DNA from: Psychromicrobium lacuslunae
GTDB taxonomy: Bacteria > Actinomycetota > Actinomycetes > Actinomycetales > Micrococcaceae
Direction: 5' to 3'
NCBI RefSeq assembly: GCF_000950575.1
Contig: NZ_CP011005.1
Coordinates: forward strand, 1,054,001-1,118,000
DNA: 64,000 nucleotides
Part shown: in pieces, positions 38,900 to 47,683 of the stretch
How positions within the stretch are numbered: position 1 is the first letter of the stretch
Layout of the letters: each line of letters begins with the position of its first letter
The notes under the pieces: generated by a model
Database searches by the model: none
The model's input: only the letters and a program-made list of their open reading frames with translations
Told to the model about the DNA's origin: nothing
Position numbers and translations under genes: made by a program

Positions 38900-39835
38900 T
38901 TAAGCGTAGCAATCTACAATAACGGGGTAGGGGTACGCTGGAAGGGGGATCCCGTTTCCCCAGCGAATGCCAAGGCACTTGCCTTGATTCCTCGCTTCAT
39001 TAGCGACAACAACTGACGCGCCAGCAAGCACGCCACACACACCTGCCAGCGGCAAGAAACCAACTGCAGAACCGCAGATAAGCGCGAATCCGCCCGCACT
39101 GTCGGCAGCGGTTGATGTTTCCGTGCGTGTGAATTCTATGGTGTTGTTAAGCCAATCCTTTTGGAACCTAGGATCAGCAATTACGGGGAATTGAGCTCCG
39201 GAGAAATCAATAGTCTGAGTCAGTACGTTCTTTGAAACAGAGTAGCTAGTTTTGAGTGGCTTTCCGGTAGCATCCCTCGCCCATGCTGGAGCGATAAGAT
39301 TGTTTGCTTTACCAGCATGATCCGACACAAGGATGGAGCCACCCGGCGTCAGAGCGAGGACAGCGGGTCGCCCGCCAATGTTGATTTCGTAGCTGTACGT
39401 CGTCGGTGCGTTCTGAGAGTGGATGACGCTATAACCGGCAGTGGCGCCTGAAGTTCCGTCAGTCAAAACGTAACTGAAATCCGCCGATCCCTGGTAAACC
39501 GCTGCCCCGATAGACGAGGCCGACTTGAAGTCGCCTACAGGTTTCATAGTCAAACTCGACTGCGCATCTGGCCCGATCACTTTGAGGCCTATATTCGCAG
39601 TTGCAGCAGACGGTGACTGTGGCTTAAGTGCAACTTTGCCCTGCACTTCAGACGTAGCGCCAGCTGGATTGTACAGTCCAATCTTTGACAACTGAGCTAA
39701 AGGATCAGTGTTTAGTTCAGCTGCGCTTACCGTTCCGGCACTTGCTCCGAGCATGAGAGCCGCAACAAGCACCCCGGACAGGGGCAACAGACGAGATTTA
39801 CTCAGTCGTCGGTTCCGGGTCTTTGTCAAGATCAT
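38900..39835 (-). CDS. secreted protein of unknown function with a hydrophobic C-terminal segment
   Basis: The gene is read from the ATG at 39835, because GGAGGAACTA ends just before it; an ATG four codons earlier has no binding site. The product has a clear Sec signal peptide (basic start, hydrophobic core, cleavage near V-S-A-A), then about 170 polar beta-rich residues containing F-P-V-I-A-D-P, and a C-terminal part beginning after T-E-T-S-T-A-A-D that is strongly hydrophobic (G-G-F-A-L-I-C-G-S-A-V-G-F-L-P-L, then A-G-V-C-G-V-L-A-G-A-S-V-V) and holds four Cys. Similar actinobacterial secreted proteins with this end are known to me only as hypothetical. It is followed by a small membrane protein gene. 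The base composition looks lower in GC than the neighbours. Confidence 0.7.
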   Translation of the reverse strand: MILTKTRNRRLSKSRLLPLSGVLVAALMLGASAGTVSAAELNTDPLAQLSKIGLYNPAGATSEVQGKVALKPQSPSAATANIGLKVIGPDAQSSLTMKPVGDFKSASSIGAAVYQGSADFSYVLTDGTSGATAGYSVIHSQNAPTTYSYEINIGGRPAVLALTPGGSILVSDHAGKANNLIAPAWARDATGKPLKTSYSVSKNVLTQTIDFSGAQFPVIADPRFQKDWLNNTIEFTRTETSTAADSAGGFALICGSAVGFLPLAGVCGVLAGASVVVANEARNQGKCLGIRWGNGIPLPAYPYPVIVDCYA

Positions 39836-39847
39836 TAGTTCCTCCAT

Positions 39848-40358
39848 AGCGATGCTTTGTTGGCCACTAGTCAGAGCAGCTCAATGCGGCCCATTAACAG
39901 CTAACCCGACATTCCTGAAATTTAGCTGGCAATTAGTCAAACTGGCGTCTCCAGTCCTAATGTGCGCAAAGCGGTTTCAGTGCCGAATTCCAGCCCAGGT
40001 TGCCAAGGAGTTGCACCAAAACGCATAGCACCCAGGAGCTCTGGTCTATCTCACACCCGCCGAATCACTTGAAAGCTGCTGCCTTCCACGCACCCGGTAC
40101 CAGTGCCGCATCGATCTCGTCCCGTAGGATACACAACGCCTCTAGCCCGACCAGAGCTTTCAGAACCGACTACCCGGACTCTGCGGACCCGATGGAATTC
40201 TGGTGGCCAGCAACCGCAAGCACGGCGCCACCGTCCGGTATCGCTATGTCATCTGCTCACGCATCGCACCGCCAGCACCACTTCCGTCAGGTACACCGCC
40301 ACCGCCCTCCGAAGAGGCAGCCCTGTTCCTTCATTGCTCAATCCCAGCTGTTAACGAA
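39848..40358. other. 511-base intergenic region with a possible decayed reading frame
   Basis: No intact gene is visible between the secreted protein and the qcrB terminator. On the plus strand one frame (39993 onward) stays protein-like although broken by three stops (at about 40026, 40125 and 40143). It ends with G-I-L-V-A-S-N-R-K-H-G and R-Y-R-Y-V-I-C, which vaguely recalls the zinc ribbon of serine recombinases. This is too weak to call a gene. The upstream part must contain the promoter of the secreted protein operon. Confidence 0.3.
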
Positions 40359-40392
40359 CTGTGGCACCGATTCGATTGAATCGGTGCCACAG
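40359..40392 (-). terminator. qcr operon terminator
   Basis: Perfect 15-bp arms CTGTGGCACCGATTC (40359-40373) and GAATCGGTGCCACAG (40378-40392) with a GATT loop, lying 14 bases downstream of the qcrB stop. Confidence 0.85.
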
Positions 40393-40405
40393 CTGAGTGC
40401 CAACC

Positions 40406-42124
40406 CTAGTGGGTCAATGACTTATCGTGAGAACCCTCGAGAGCCTCATGATCGGCATGCTCCTCGTGAGCGGCATGCTCCAGGGCGGCGCGGTGCTCGG
40501 CCGGAGTGACCGGAGCGACCCTATCCTCGAAGAAGAAGCGGGAAAGCCAAGCACGACGCTTTTCCTTCCGCACCACAATGCCCTTTTCATTGGGCTGACC
40601 CGGAATGACCTTCTTGGAATCGAAGCTAACCAGTCGGTACAGCTTGTACTCGTCCAGTTGGGCGTGCTTTTCCTTGTACTCACCGTGCGGCAGTCGAATA
40701 ATCCGACCGGTCTCGCGGCCGTGCAAGACGATCTCTCGGTCCTTACGCTGCAACGCAAGAGCAATCCGCTTGGTGACCTGGAAGGCAATGATCGGGCCAA
40801 TGAAGAACAGCGTCCGCAGCCAGTACGTCACGTCGTTGAGCGAAACATGGAAGTGCGTTGCGATCAAGTCGGAGCTAGCGGCCGCCCACATCACACAGTA
40901 GAAGGTGAAACCGGCCATCCCGATAGCGGTCCGGGTCGGTGCGTTGCGCGGCCGGTCCAGAACGTGATGTTCCTTATCGTCCTTGGTGATCCAACGCTCG
41001 ATCCAGGGGTAGGTGAAGAGGACCGTGAAAACAATGCCGGCCGGCACCAGGGCTGGCAGCAGTACGTTCAAGGTCAGCGTGTTGGTGCCCCAGGGCAGCG
41101 GAATGTTCCACTCGAAGGGGAAGTCCCAAAGCCAGCCAGGCATCAAACGCAAGGCTCCATCAACCCAGCCGATGTACCAGTCAGGCTGGGTGCCTGCGGA
41201 AACCGGGGAGGGGTCGTAGGGGCCGTAGTTCCAGATCGGGTTGATCGTGAAGAAGGCCGCCATCAAGGCAATGATGCCGAAGACGATGAAGAAGAAGCCA
41301 CCAGCCTTGGCCGCGTAGACCGGGCCAAGCGGGTAACCGACGACGTTATTGTCGTTACGACCCGGGCCAGGGTACTGGGTGTGCTTGTGCACCACCACCA
41401 TAAAGAGGTGGATCACGATCATCAGCAGGATAATCGCTGGGATCAACAGAATGTGCAGCACGTAAAGCCTGCCGATAATTGCGGTTCCTGGGAATTCGCC
41501 ACCGAAGAGGAAGAACGAAATGTAGGAGCCGACGATCGGAATGGATTTAATCACGCCGTCAATAATGCGCAGACCGTTGCCGGAGAGCAGATCATCGGGA
41601 AGTGAGTAGCCGGTGAAGCCCGCAGCCATCGACAAGATCACCAAGGTCCCACCGACCACCCAGTTGAGTTCACGCGGCTTACGGAAGGCGCCGGTGAAGA
41701 ACACACGCAACATGTGCACGGCCACCGAGGCGACGAAAAGCAACGCGGCCCAGTGGTGGACCTGGCGAATGAACAGACCGCCGCGAATATCAAAGGAGAT
41801 ATTCAAGGAGGAGTTATAGGCCACCGACATCTCCAGACCCTTCATTGGCACATAGGAACCCTGGTAGTGGGTTTCCGCCATGGACGGGTCGAAGAAGAAG
41901 GTCAGGAAGGTGCCGGAGAGCAGCAGGATGATGAAGGAGTAAAGCGCCACCTCACCGAACATGAAGGTCCAGTGATCGGGAAAGACCTTGCGACCGAATT
42001 CCTTCAGAATGCCGGAACCGCCGACTCGCTGATCAACGAAGTTGGTGATCCGGCCGACCTTGGTCGACGGCACGAACTCCGGTTCGGCGCTAGCCGTGGA
42101 GTGAGTAGTCGTTGCAGTGCTCAT
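40406..42124 (-). CDS. qcrB: cytochrome bc1 complex cytochrome b subunit
   Basis: QcrB is the membrane quinol-oxidising cytochrome b of the bcc complex. The 572 residues show a b-type core (about 40-420) with heme-ligand helices such as H-H-W-A-A-L-L-F-V-A-S-V-A-V-H-M-L and V-I-H-L-F-M-V-V-V-H-K-H. A long charged C-terminal extension, rich in His and Glu at its very end, is typical of actinobacteria. It is the last gene of qcrC-qcrA-qcrB, two bases after qcrA, and together with CtaCDEF forms the bcc-aa3 supercomplex. A strong hairpin follows. Confidence 0.97.
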   Translation of the reverse strand: MSTATTTHSTASAEPEFVPSTKVGRITNFVDQRVGGSGILKEFGRKVFPDHWTFMFGEVALYSFIILLLSGTFLTFFFDPSMAETHYQGSYVPMKGLEMSVAYNSSLNISFDIRGGLFIRQVHHWAALLFVASVAVHMLRVFFTGAFRKPRELNWVVGGTLVILSMAAGFTGYSLPDDLLSGNGLRIIDGVIKSIPIVGSYISFFLFGGEFPGTAIIGRLYVLHILLIPAIILLMIVIHLFMVVVHKHTQYPGPGRNDNNVVGYPLGPVYAAKAGGFFFIVFGIIALMAAFFTINPIWNYGPYDPSPVSAGTQPDWYIGWVDGALRLMPGWLWDFPFEWNIPLPWGTNTLTLNVLLPALVPAGIVFTVLFTYPWIERWITKDDKEHHVLDRPRNAPTRTAIGMAGFTFYCVMWAAASSDLIATHFHVSLNDVTYWLRTLFFIGPIIAFQVTKRIALALQRKDREIVLHGRETGRIIRLPHGEYKEKHAQLDEYKLYRLVSFDSKKVIPGQPNEKGIVVRKEKRRAWLSRFFFEDRVAPVTPAEHRAALEHAAHEEHADHEALEGSHDKSLTH

Positions 42125-42126
42125 GC

Positions 42127-43170
42127 TTAGCCACGCTCCCAGTAGCTCGGGCCGACAGGTTCATGGAAATCGCTCTGCGCGACCAGGTAGCCCTCGGCGT
42201 CAACCTTGATCGGCAACTGCGGCAGCGGCCGCTTCGCCGGGCCGAAGATGACCTTACATTCCTGCGTCAGGTCGAAGGTCGACTGGTGGCAGGGGCAAAG
42301 CAAATGGTGAGTCTGCTGTTCGTAAAGCGCCACCGGGCAGCCCACGTGGGTGCAGATCTTGGAGTAGGCAACGATGCCGTTGTAACCCCAATCCTCACGG
42401 CCGGGGGAGGGATGCAGCTCGTCCGGGTTGAGCCGCATCAGCAGCACAACTGCCTTGGCCTTCTCGTTGAGCTTGCCTTCTTCGAGTTCGTTAAGGCCTT
42501 CCGGAATCACGTGGAAGGCCGAGCCAATGGTGACATCGGCTGCCTTGATAGGGGTGCCGGTCGGGTCCTTGACCAACCGAGTGCCCTCTTTCCACATGGT
42601 GTGTCGCAGCTTATTGACGTCCGGGTTCAGGTCGAGGTCCCGGAACATCACGATGGCTGGCAACGGTGCGAGTGCGATAGCACCGATCAGAGTGTTGCGG
42701 ATCAGAGGACGACGCTTAATGCCAGCTTCCTCGATGATGGTGTCAGCGATCTCGACGGCGTCCTGGCGATCCGCTTCGCTGCGCAGCTCATGGCGCTCTT
42801 CACTGACTTCATGATCGGGCATCAGGGTCTTGGCCCAATGCACAATGCCGGTACCGATACCGAGCATTGCGAAGGCGGTGCCCAAGCCGAGCAGCATGTT
42901 CTGCAAGCGCAGCGCACCGATCGACTGATCTAGGTGAACCCCAAAGTAGGCGAAGAAAAACAGCAGTGTTCCGATCACCGAGATCAGGAAAAGCACCACC
43001 ACTTGGCGCTCGGCTCGTTTTGCCGCCCGAGGTTCCGTATCAGCCAGTCTGGGACGGTGCGGCGGAAGTCCGGGATTCTCGAACTTGTCCAACACCGTCT
43101 GACCAGCCTTAGCTTCGACCTCCGATGTGCCTTCCGGCTTGGCCGGATGGTCGTCACTATGGTTGCCCAT
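42127..43170 (-). CDS. qcrA: cytochrome bc1 complex Rieske iron-sulfur subunit
   Basis: QcrA carries the Rieske 2Fe-2S cluster that takes electrons from quinol. The 347-residue protein has the actinobacterial N-terminal domain with three membrane helices (about residues 55-185) and a C-terminal Rieske fold with C-T-H-V-G-C-P at about 265 and C-P-C-H-Q-S-T-F-D about 18 residues later, so both cluster-binding Cys-His pairs are present. It is translated between qcrC and qcrB with a two-base gap to qcrB. Confidence 0.97.
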   Translation of the reverse strand: MGNHSDDHPAKPEGTSEVEAKAGQTVLDKFENPGLPPHRPRLADTEPRAAKRAERQVVVLFLISVIGTLLFFFAYFGVHLDQSIGALRLQNMLLGLGTAFAMLGIGTGIVHWAKTLMPDHEVSEERHELRSEADRQDAVEIADTIIEEAGIKRRPLIRNTLIGAIALAPLPAIVMFRDLDLNPDVNKLRHTMWKEGTRLVKDPTGTPIKAADVTIGSAFHVIPEGLNELEEGKLNEKAKAVVLLMRLNPDELHPSPGREDWGYNGIVAYSKICTHVGCPVALYEQQTHHLLCPCHQSTFDLTQECKVIFGPAKRPLPQLPIKVDAEGYLVAQSDFHEPVGPSYWERG

Positions 43171-43248
43171 TGTTCCTGACCCTTCTGTCGTCCCGTTGTC
43201 CGGGAAATCGTTAATTCTGTAAAAGTGCGCCCGGCTACCGGGCAGAGT

Positions 43249-44037
43249 TTAGGAGGTCCGTGAGGTCAACCAAATAGTGAAGGCGATCACCAGGCCAAGG
43301 CCAGCGATCCAGACGAAGAGACCTTCGGAGACTGGGCCAAGCGCGCCCAGGTCGTTACCACCGGGCGAACCGTTGGCTTCGATGGTCTGCAAGAAGGTGA
43401 TGATATTGCGCTTCTGCTCCGGGGTGATGTTCGCGTCGTTGAAGACCGGCATGTTCTGCGGGCCGGTGATCATTGCCTCGTAGATGTGCTCGGGAGTAAC
43501 ACCGGCCAGCGAAGGCGCAAACTTTCCCTGGGTCAAGGCGCCACCAGCGGCGGCGGCGTTATGACACATGGCGCAGTTCACTCGGAACAATTCGCCGCCC
43601 TCGGCCGCGTCACCCTTGCCGTCGAGGAATTCAGCAGCGGGCACTGACGGTCCGGCACCGAGGCTGGCGACATAGGCGGCCAGTTGCTTGGTCTGCTCAG
43701 CATTGAACTGCTGAGGCTTTTGCGGCGCCTGCGGGCCCTGAGCCTGCAACGGCATCCGGCCGGTGCCCACCTGGAAATCAACCGAAGCGGCGCCCACGCC
43801 AACCAGCGAGGGGCCGTCCTTTGAACCGCTAGCACCCATTCCATGGCAGGTCGCGCAGTTGGCGATGAAGAGTTTCTCACCCTGCTCGACGTCCTCAGCG
43901 CTGTAGGTCGTGGTCTCGGCCTTTGCCTGATTGACCGAGGTGGCGAGGGTATAAAGGCCACCGGTGAGTAGCAACCCCATTAAGAGCAGTGCGAGAACGG
44001 CTAGGGGGTGCCGCCTTTTGAGTGAAAGTGCCTTCAC
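43249..44037 (-). CDS. qcrC: diheme cytochrome c subunit of the bcc complex
   Basis: QcrC replaces cytochrome c1 and soluble cytochrome c by carrying two hemes. The 262-residue protein has an N-terminal membrane helix, two C-x-x-C-H motifs (C-A-T-C-H-G-M-G and C-A-M-C-H-N-A-A) and a C-terminal membrane helix at about residues 238-260. It starts with GTG at 44037 after AGGAAG. It is the first gene of qcrCAB, downstream of ctaE, the standard actinobacterial order. Confidence 0.97.
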   Translation of the reverse strand: MKALSLKRRHPLAVLALLLMGLLLTGGLYTLATSVNQAKAETTTYSAEDVEQGEKLFIANCATCHGMGASGSKDGPSLVGVGAASVDFQVGTGRMPLQAQGPQAPQKPQQFNAEQTKQLAAYVASLGAGPSVPAAEFLDGKGDAAEGGELFRVNCAMCHNAAAAGGALTQGKFAPSLAGVTPEHIYEAMITGPQNMPVFNDANITPEQKRNIITFLQTIEANGSPGGNDLGALGPVSEGLFVWIAGLGLVIAFTIWLTSRTS

Positions 44038-44115
44038 CGGGTGCTTCCTTTACTTCTGTTCTGACGGGCTTTCGAGGGCCTGTTTACGAATTCTTGCACT
44101 TGTAGAAAACTCAGC

Positions 44116-44754
44116 TTACTTGAGCACATAGATGACCAAGAACAGCCCGATCCAGACCACGTCGACAAAGTGCCAGTAGTAGGAGGTGACAATGGCGCTG
44201 GTGGCCTCGAAGTGACCGAACTTCTTGGCAGCATAAGCGCGGCCGATGATGAAGAGGAAGGCAATCAGGCCGCCAAGCACGTGCAGGCCGTGGAACCCTG
44301 TGGTCATGTAGAAGGCGGAACCATAAGCGTTCGAGGAGAGCGTGACGTGCTCGGTGACCAGCATGGCGTATTCGGTAGCCTGACCGGCCACGAAGATGCC
44401 GCCCAGCAGGAAGGTCAGGAAGAACCACTCGACCATGCCCCAACGAGCGAAGCCGAGCGGGCCGCCGGTGCGGCGAGCCTGCAGGCGTTCCGCAGCGAAA
44501 ACACCCATCTGGCAGCTGAAGGAGCTGGAGACCAAGACGATGGTGTTGATCAGCGCGAACGGGAAGTTCAGCTTGGCTGCCTCTTCTGCCCACAAGGAGC
44601 CTGAGGTAGAGCGAAGCGTAAAGTACATGGCAAATAGCCCGGCAAAGAACATCAGCTCACTGGAGAGCCAGACGACGGTTCCCACCGAAACCATGTTTGG
44701 CCGGTTCAGGGTGGGGTGTGCCGGGGCGCTTGGGGTTTGGGTCACAGACGTCAC
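44116..44754 (-). CDS. ctaE: cytochrome c oxidase subunit III
   Basis: CtaE is the third core subunit of the aa3 oxidase and stabilises proton uptake. The 212-residue product has five membrane helices: [42 protein letters not shown] and [11 protein letters not shown]. The open frame runs upstream to 44883, but homologues begin near GTG 44754. No Shine-Dalgarno sequence is visible; instead a 17-bp palindrome abuts the start codon, so the message may be leaderless or controlled there. It precedes qcrCAB in the same direction. Confidence 0.92.
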   Translation of the reverse strand: MTSVTQTPSAPAHPTLNRPNMVSVGTVVWLSSELMFFAGLFAMYFTLRSTSGSLWAEEAAKLNFPFALINTIVLVSSSFSCQMGVFAAERLQARRTGGPLGFARWGMVEWFFLTFLLGGIFVAGQATEYAMLVTEHVTLSSNAYGSAFYMTTGFHGLHVLGGLIAFLFIIGRAYAAKKFGHFEATSAIVTSYYWHFVDVVWIGLFLVIYVLK

Positions 44755-44771
44755 ATAGACATTATGTCTAT
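44755..44771. promoter_or_regulatory. palindrome adjoining the ctaE start codon
   Basis: ATAGACAT-T-ATGTCTAT is a perfect palindrome with 8-bp arms that ends at the base before the GTG of ctaE. It looks like an operator or a translation-control hairpin. The regulator is unknown. Confidence 0.5.
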
Positions 44772-44908
44772 AAAACTGCTCAGTGCCCAATGCGAAATGC
44801 CTTTGAACTGATCTTTTTCTACAAACGTGCGAAAACTCACGGAAGTTCCGTGGCGCCGACCTTGGGTCATATTGGCTCCGCAACGGTAGACCTGGATAGC
44901 ATCATAGG

Positions 44909-45964
44909 GTGATGCCCTCCGCAAATGCCCCCGCGCCGAGCTGGCCGTTGTTGTTGACCGAACTTATCAATGGTCATGATCTGAGCTCGGAGCAGACCGG
45001 TTGGGCGATGAACACCATTATGTCGGGCAATGCTACCGATGCTCAGATCGCCGGTTTCTTGGTGGCGCTCCGGGCCAAGGGTGAAACCATTGCAGAGATT
45101 TCCGGCCTGGCAAAAGCGATGATTGCGCACGCCCGGCCGCTGGAGGTCGACGGTGAAGCGCTGGATATCGTGGGAACCGGTGGTGATCGGCTAAATACTG
45201 TCAATATCTCCACGATGGCCGCCCTGGTCTGCGCCGGTGCCGGTGCACGCGTGGTCAAGCACGGCAATCGGGCTTCCTCCTCCGCAGCTGGTTCAGCGGA
45301 TGTTCTCGAAGCCCTCGGCGTTCGGCTGGATCTCTCTGTCGATGCGGTGGCCCGGGCGGCAGGGGAAGTCGGTATTACCTTCTGTTTTGCCCAGGTGTTC
45401 CACCCTTCGTTCAAATACACAGCGGTACCGAGACGGGAAATGGCGATTCCAACCGCACTGAATTTCCTTGGCCCGTTGACTAATCCGGCGCGAACCAGTG
45501 CCTCGGCAGTCGGCGTTGCTGATGCCCGAATGGCACCGCTAGTCGCGGGTGTGCTGGCCGCGCACGGCAGCCGCGGCATGGTCTTCCGGGGCGACGACGG
45601 TTTGGACGAATTGACCACGACGAGTCCGTCAACCATTTGGGAGATCCGTAACGGTGAGGTCACCGAGCAGCAGTTCGACCCGCTTGAGTTGGGAATCGAT
45701 AGAGCTACGGTGGCGGATTTGCGCGGCCAGGACACCGCCTTTAATGCTCAAGTAGCCAGGGACGTGTTAGCCGGTGCGCCCGGGCCGGTGCGCGATGCGG
45801 TGCTGCTCAATGCCGCCGCCGGTTTAGTCGCGCTCGACCGCGATGCCGAAGGCTCGCTCAATGATCGGCTGAGTGCAGCTCTGCGGCGTGCTGAGCGCTC
45901 GATTGATGACGGTGGCGCAGATGATGTGTTACGTCGATGGGCAGAATTCAGCGCCAGCAACTGA
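44909..45964 (+). CDS. trpD: anthranilate phosphoribosyltransferase
   Basis: TrpD transfers the phosphoribosyl group from PRPP to anthranilate in tryptophan synthesis. The 351-residue product has the [21 protein letters not shown] motif at about 85-101, K-H-G-N-R-A-S-S-S and the F-L-G-P-L-T-N-P motif. GTG at 44909 is followed immediately by an ATG, so either could start. It is not in a trp operon here but next to the cytochrome genes, as in many Micrococcaceae. Confidence 0.95.
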   Translation: MMPSANAPAPSWPLLLTELINGHDLSSEQTGWAMNTIMSGNATDAQIAGFLVALRAKGETIAEISGLAKAMIAHARPLEVDGEALDIVGTGGDRLNTVNISTMAALVCAGAGARVVKHGNRASSSAAGSADVLEALGVRLDLSVDAVARAAGEVGITFCFAQVFHPSFKYTAVPRREMAIPTALNFLGPLTNPARTSASAVGVADARMAPLVAGVLAAHGSRGMVFRGDDGLDELTTTSPSTIWEIRNGEVTEQQFDPLELGIDRATVADLRGQDTAFNAQVARDVLAGAPGPVRDAVLLNAAAGLVALDRDAEGSLNDRLSAALRRAERSIDDGGADDVLRRWAEFSASN

Positions 45965-46020
45965 CGCCTGAAGTATTGAAGTATTACTGTCTGCGCAGCT
46001 TATGTTTCAGGGATCGAAGC

Positions 46021-46302
46021 CTAGTGCTCGAAGCCCAGTGAGAACGCGGCGTCTAGATCGTGCCGGGAGTAGGCGCGGAAAGAGATGTGAGTGGTGGTCG
46101 CCTGAACACCCTCAACCTTGGAGAGTCTGTCCGCGATCACATCAGCCAGGTCTTCTTGGTGGGCCACTCGAGCGACCGCGATCAAGTCCCAGTCGCCGGT
46201 CACCGAGTACACCTCGCTGATGCCGTCGATCTCTGAAATCTGCTGTGCGGCTTCGGGAATCCGGTCAACGCTGGTTTTGATCAAAACAAATGCGGTAATC
46301 AC
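46021..46302 (-). CDS. Lrp/AsnC-type ligand-binding domain protein
   Basis: A 93-residue protein that consists only of the AsnC_trans_reg (RAM) domain: I-T-A-F-V-L-I-K-T, E-I-D-G-I-S-E-V-Y-S-V-T-G-D-W-D-L-I-A and V-E-G-V-Q-A-T-T-T-H-I-S-F are its typical strands. It has no DNA-binding helix-turn-helix, so it can sense amino acids or modulate another Lrp protein but not bind DNA itself. GTG start at 46302. It lies nine bases after the DUF3054 gene in the same operon. Confidence 0.88.
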   Translation of the reverse strand: MITAFVLIKTSVDRIPEAAQQISEIDGISEVYSVTGDWDLIAVARVAHQEDLADVIADRLSKVEGVQATTTHISFRAYSRHDLDAAFSLGFEH

Positions 46303-46311
46303 GGTTCCAGA

Positions 46312-46740
46312 CTAACCTACCTGCTTGTCTAAGGGCTCGCTTCGGCGTCGGAGAATCAAGCTGGCCAGTGCACGATGCGCGAGTAGGAAGATACCCAATA
46401 CCGCACTGGCGACCAGGATGAAACTGAACTCGGCTGTTTTCCCGCTGAGAACCCTTAACACCATTCCGGCCAGTACAGTAATCAACCAAAGGCATACCCC
46501 GTGCGGCCAGATCCGCAGCGGTGCACGCCAGACCCTGCCTACTAACCAGCCCAGCAGCAGCCCCGCCAAGAATGGCCACGCGGTGTTCAGGACGCCAATG
46601 ACCGGATTGTCTTCCTGGTGACTCGCTCGACCAATGGCAGCGAAAACAAGCACTAAAATCAGATCGGCAATCAAGGCGTAGACCACCCGACCGGTCGTGG
46701 TTCCTGAGCTGGCTGAGACAGTTGATGCTTTTGGTTCCAT
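46312..46740 (-). CDS. DUF3054 membrane protein
   Basis: The 142-residue product has four membrane segments and the features of DUF3054: an early A-L-I-A-D-L-I-L-V-L-V-F-A-A-I-G-R helix with G-R, W-P-F-L-A-G-L-L-L-G-W and V-L-R-V-L-S. Function unknown. ATG at 46740. It is upstream of the AsnC-like gene, and its start is divergent from the ComB-like gene 62 bases away. Confidence 0.85.
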   Translation of the reverse strand: MEPKASTVSASSGTTTGRVVYALIADLILVLVFAAIGRASHQEDNPVIGVLNTAWPFLAGLLLGWLVGRVWRAPLRIWPHGVCLWLITVLAGMVLRVLSGKTAEFSFILVASAVLGIFLLAHRALASLILRRRSEPLDKQVG

Positions 46741-46802
46741 GCTGGCAGGCTAACAGCAGAGCCTGTCAAGAAAAGAAAACTGATCAACGAAACGGCAGAT
46801 AG

Positions 46803-47654
46803 ATGGAAATAGACTTTGCCTGGGGACTCTCCGGGGCGTTGGCCCAGTGTGAAGCAGGCGTGCCCGCTGTGGTGCACGATATTCTCAGCTTCTCGACTAC
46901 GGTATGCCTTGCGGTGGAGCGCGGCATCGAAGTGCTGCCCTTTGCAGATAGTGCAGATAGTGCAGATGGTGCGGATAGCCCGGGTAATGCAAAACTTAGT
47001 GCCAGCTATGCCCGAGAGCGGGGAGCGGAACTGGCAGCCCGCCGCGGTGACGGTAGCGCCGGGCTGAGCTTATCGCCGCAATCCATTGTCGCGTCGCGAG
47101 AAAAGCTGCCCGCTCGGCTGGTACTGCCCTCACCTAACGGCGCAACCATTAGCGCCGCACTGGCCGAACGTGGCGCCCAGGTCTACGCCAGTTGTTTCCG
47201 AAATGTCACCGCGACTGCGGGTTACCTGCACCGGCAGCAGCCAGCCAAGGTGCTCAGCATTGCCGCCGGTGAACGCTGGCCGGATGGTTCGTTGCGGCCG
47301 GCCATCGAAGATCTATTGGGGGCGGCCGTTCTGATCGAGCAACTCAGTCAGCTCGCCGGAACCGCGGTTCAGCTTTCCGATCAGGCCGCCATTGCGCTGG
47401 CCGGGCTCAGCGGTATACCCGCGGATTTGGGAACTGTGATTGGCCGTTCGGCGAGCGGTCTAGAGCTAGCCGGTATTGGGTATCAGGGAGATGTTGAACT
47501 AGCTTGCCAGCTCGATAGCAGCACCGTGGTTGCGCGCTACGATCCGGACAGTGCCAGCTTCCGGGCCACCACTATCAGCGCCAACACGACCCCTACCGAC
47601 ATGACCAGTGCCACTACCACAAAGGCTACGGAGCGGGTTAGTACAACTGACTGA
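46803..47654 (+). CDS. 2-phosphosulfolactate phosphatase (ComB)-like protein
   Basis: The 283-residue protein matches the ComB family: V-V-H-D-I-L-S-F-S-T-T-V near residue 23 (Asp metal ligand), L-P-S-P-N-G-A-T near 108, Y-A-S-C-F-R-N and A-A-G-E-R-W-P-D-G-S-L-R-P-A-I-E-D. ComB hydrolyses 2-phosphosulfolactate in coenzyme M biosynthesis, but actinobacteria do not make that cofactor, so the true substrate is unknown. It contains a 9-bp tandem repeat (Ala-Asp-Ser) and a Thr/Ser-rich C-terminal tail. Confidence 0.83.
   Translation: MEIDFAWGLSGALAQCEAGVPAVVHDILSFSTTVCLAVERGIEVLPFADSADSADGADSPGNAKLSASYARERGAELAARRGDGSAGLSLSPQSIVASREKLPARLVLPSPNGATISAALAERGAQVYASCFRNVTATAGYLHRQQPAKVLSIAAGERWPDGSLRPAIEDLLGAAVLIEQLSQLAGTAVQLSDQAAIALAGLSGIPADLGTVIGRSASGLELAGIGYQGDVELACQLDSSTVVARYDPDSASFRATTISANTTPTDMTSATTTKATERVSTTD
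46944..46979 (+). repeat. 9-bp tandem repeat inside the ComB-like gene
   Basis: Four copies of a 9-bp unit: GCAGATAGT twice, then GCAGATGGT and GCGGATAGC. They encode Ala-Asp-Ser/Gly repeats. Changes in copy number would keep the frame, so it is more likely a length-variable linker than a phase switch. Confidence 0.85.
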
Positions 47655-47683
47655 GCTTCGAAGCGGGCTGCGTGGAACTTTGC

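Noticed and set aside
40427-41605. Long antisense open frame of 392 codons inside qcrB
   Set aside because: It mirrors the qcrB coding strand, has no ribosome binding site and its translation is charged and unlike any protein. It is a composition artefact.
42112-42933. Antisense frame of 273 codons over qcrA
   Set aside because: Same artefact: fully antisense to a clear Rieske gene.
46944-46979. CRISPR-like spacing of the 9-bp repeats
   Set aside because: Units are contiguous and lie inside a coding frame; there are no spacers.
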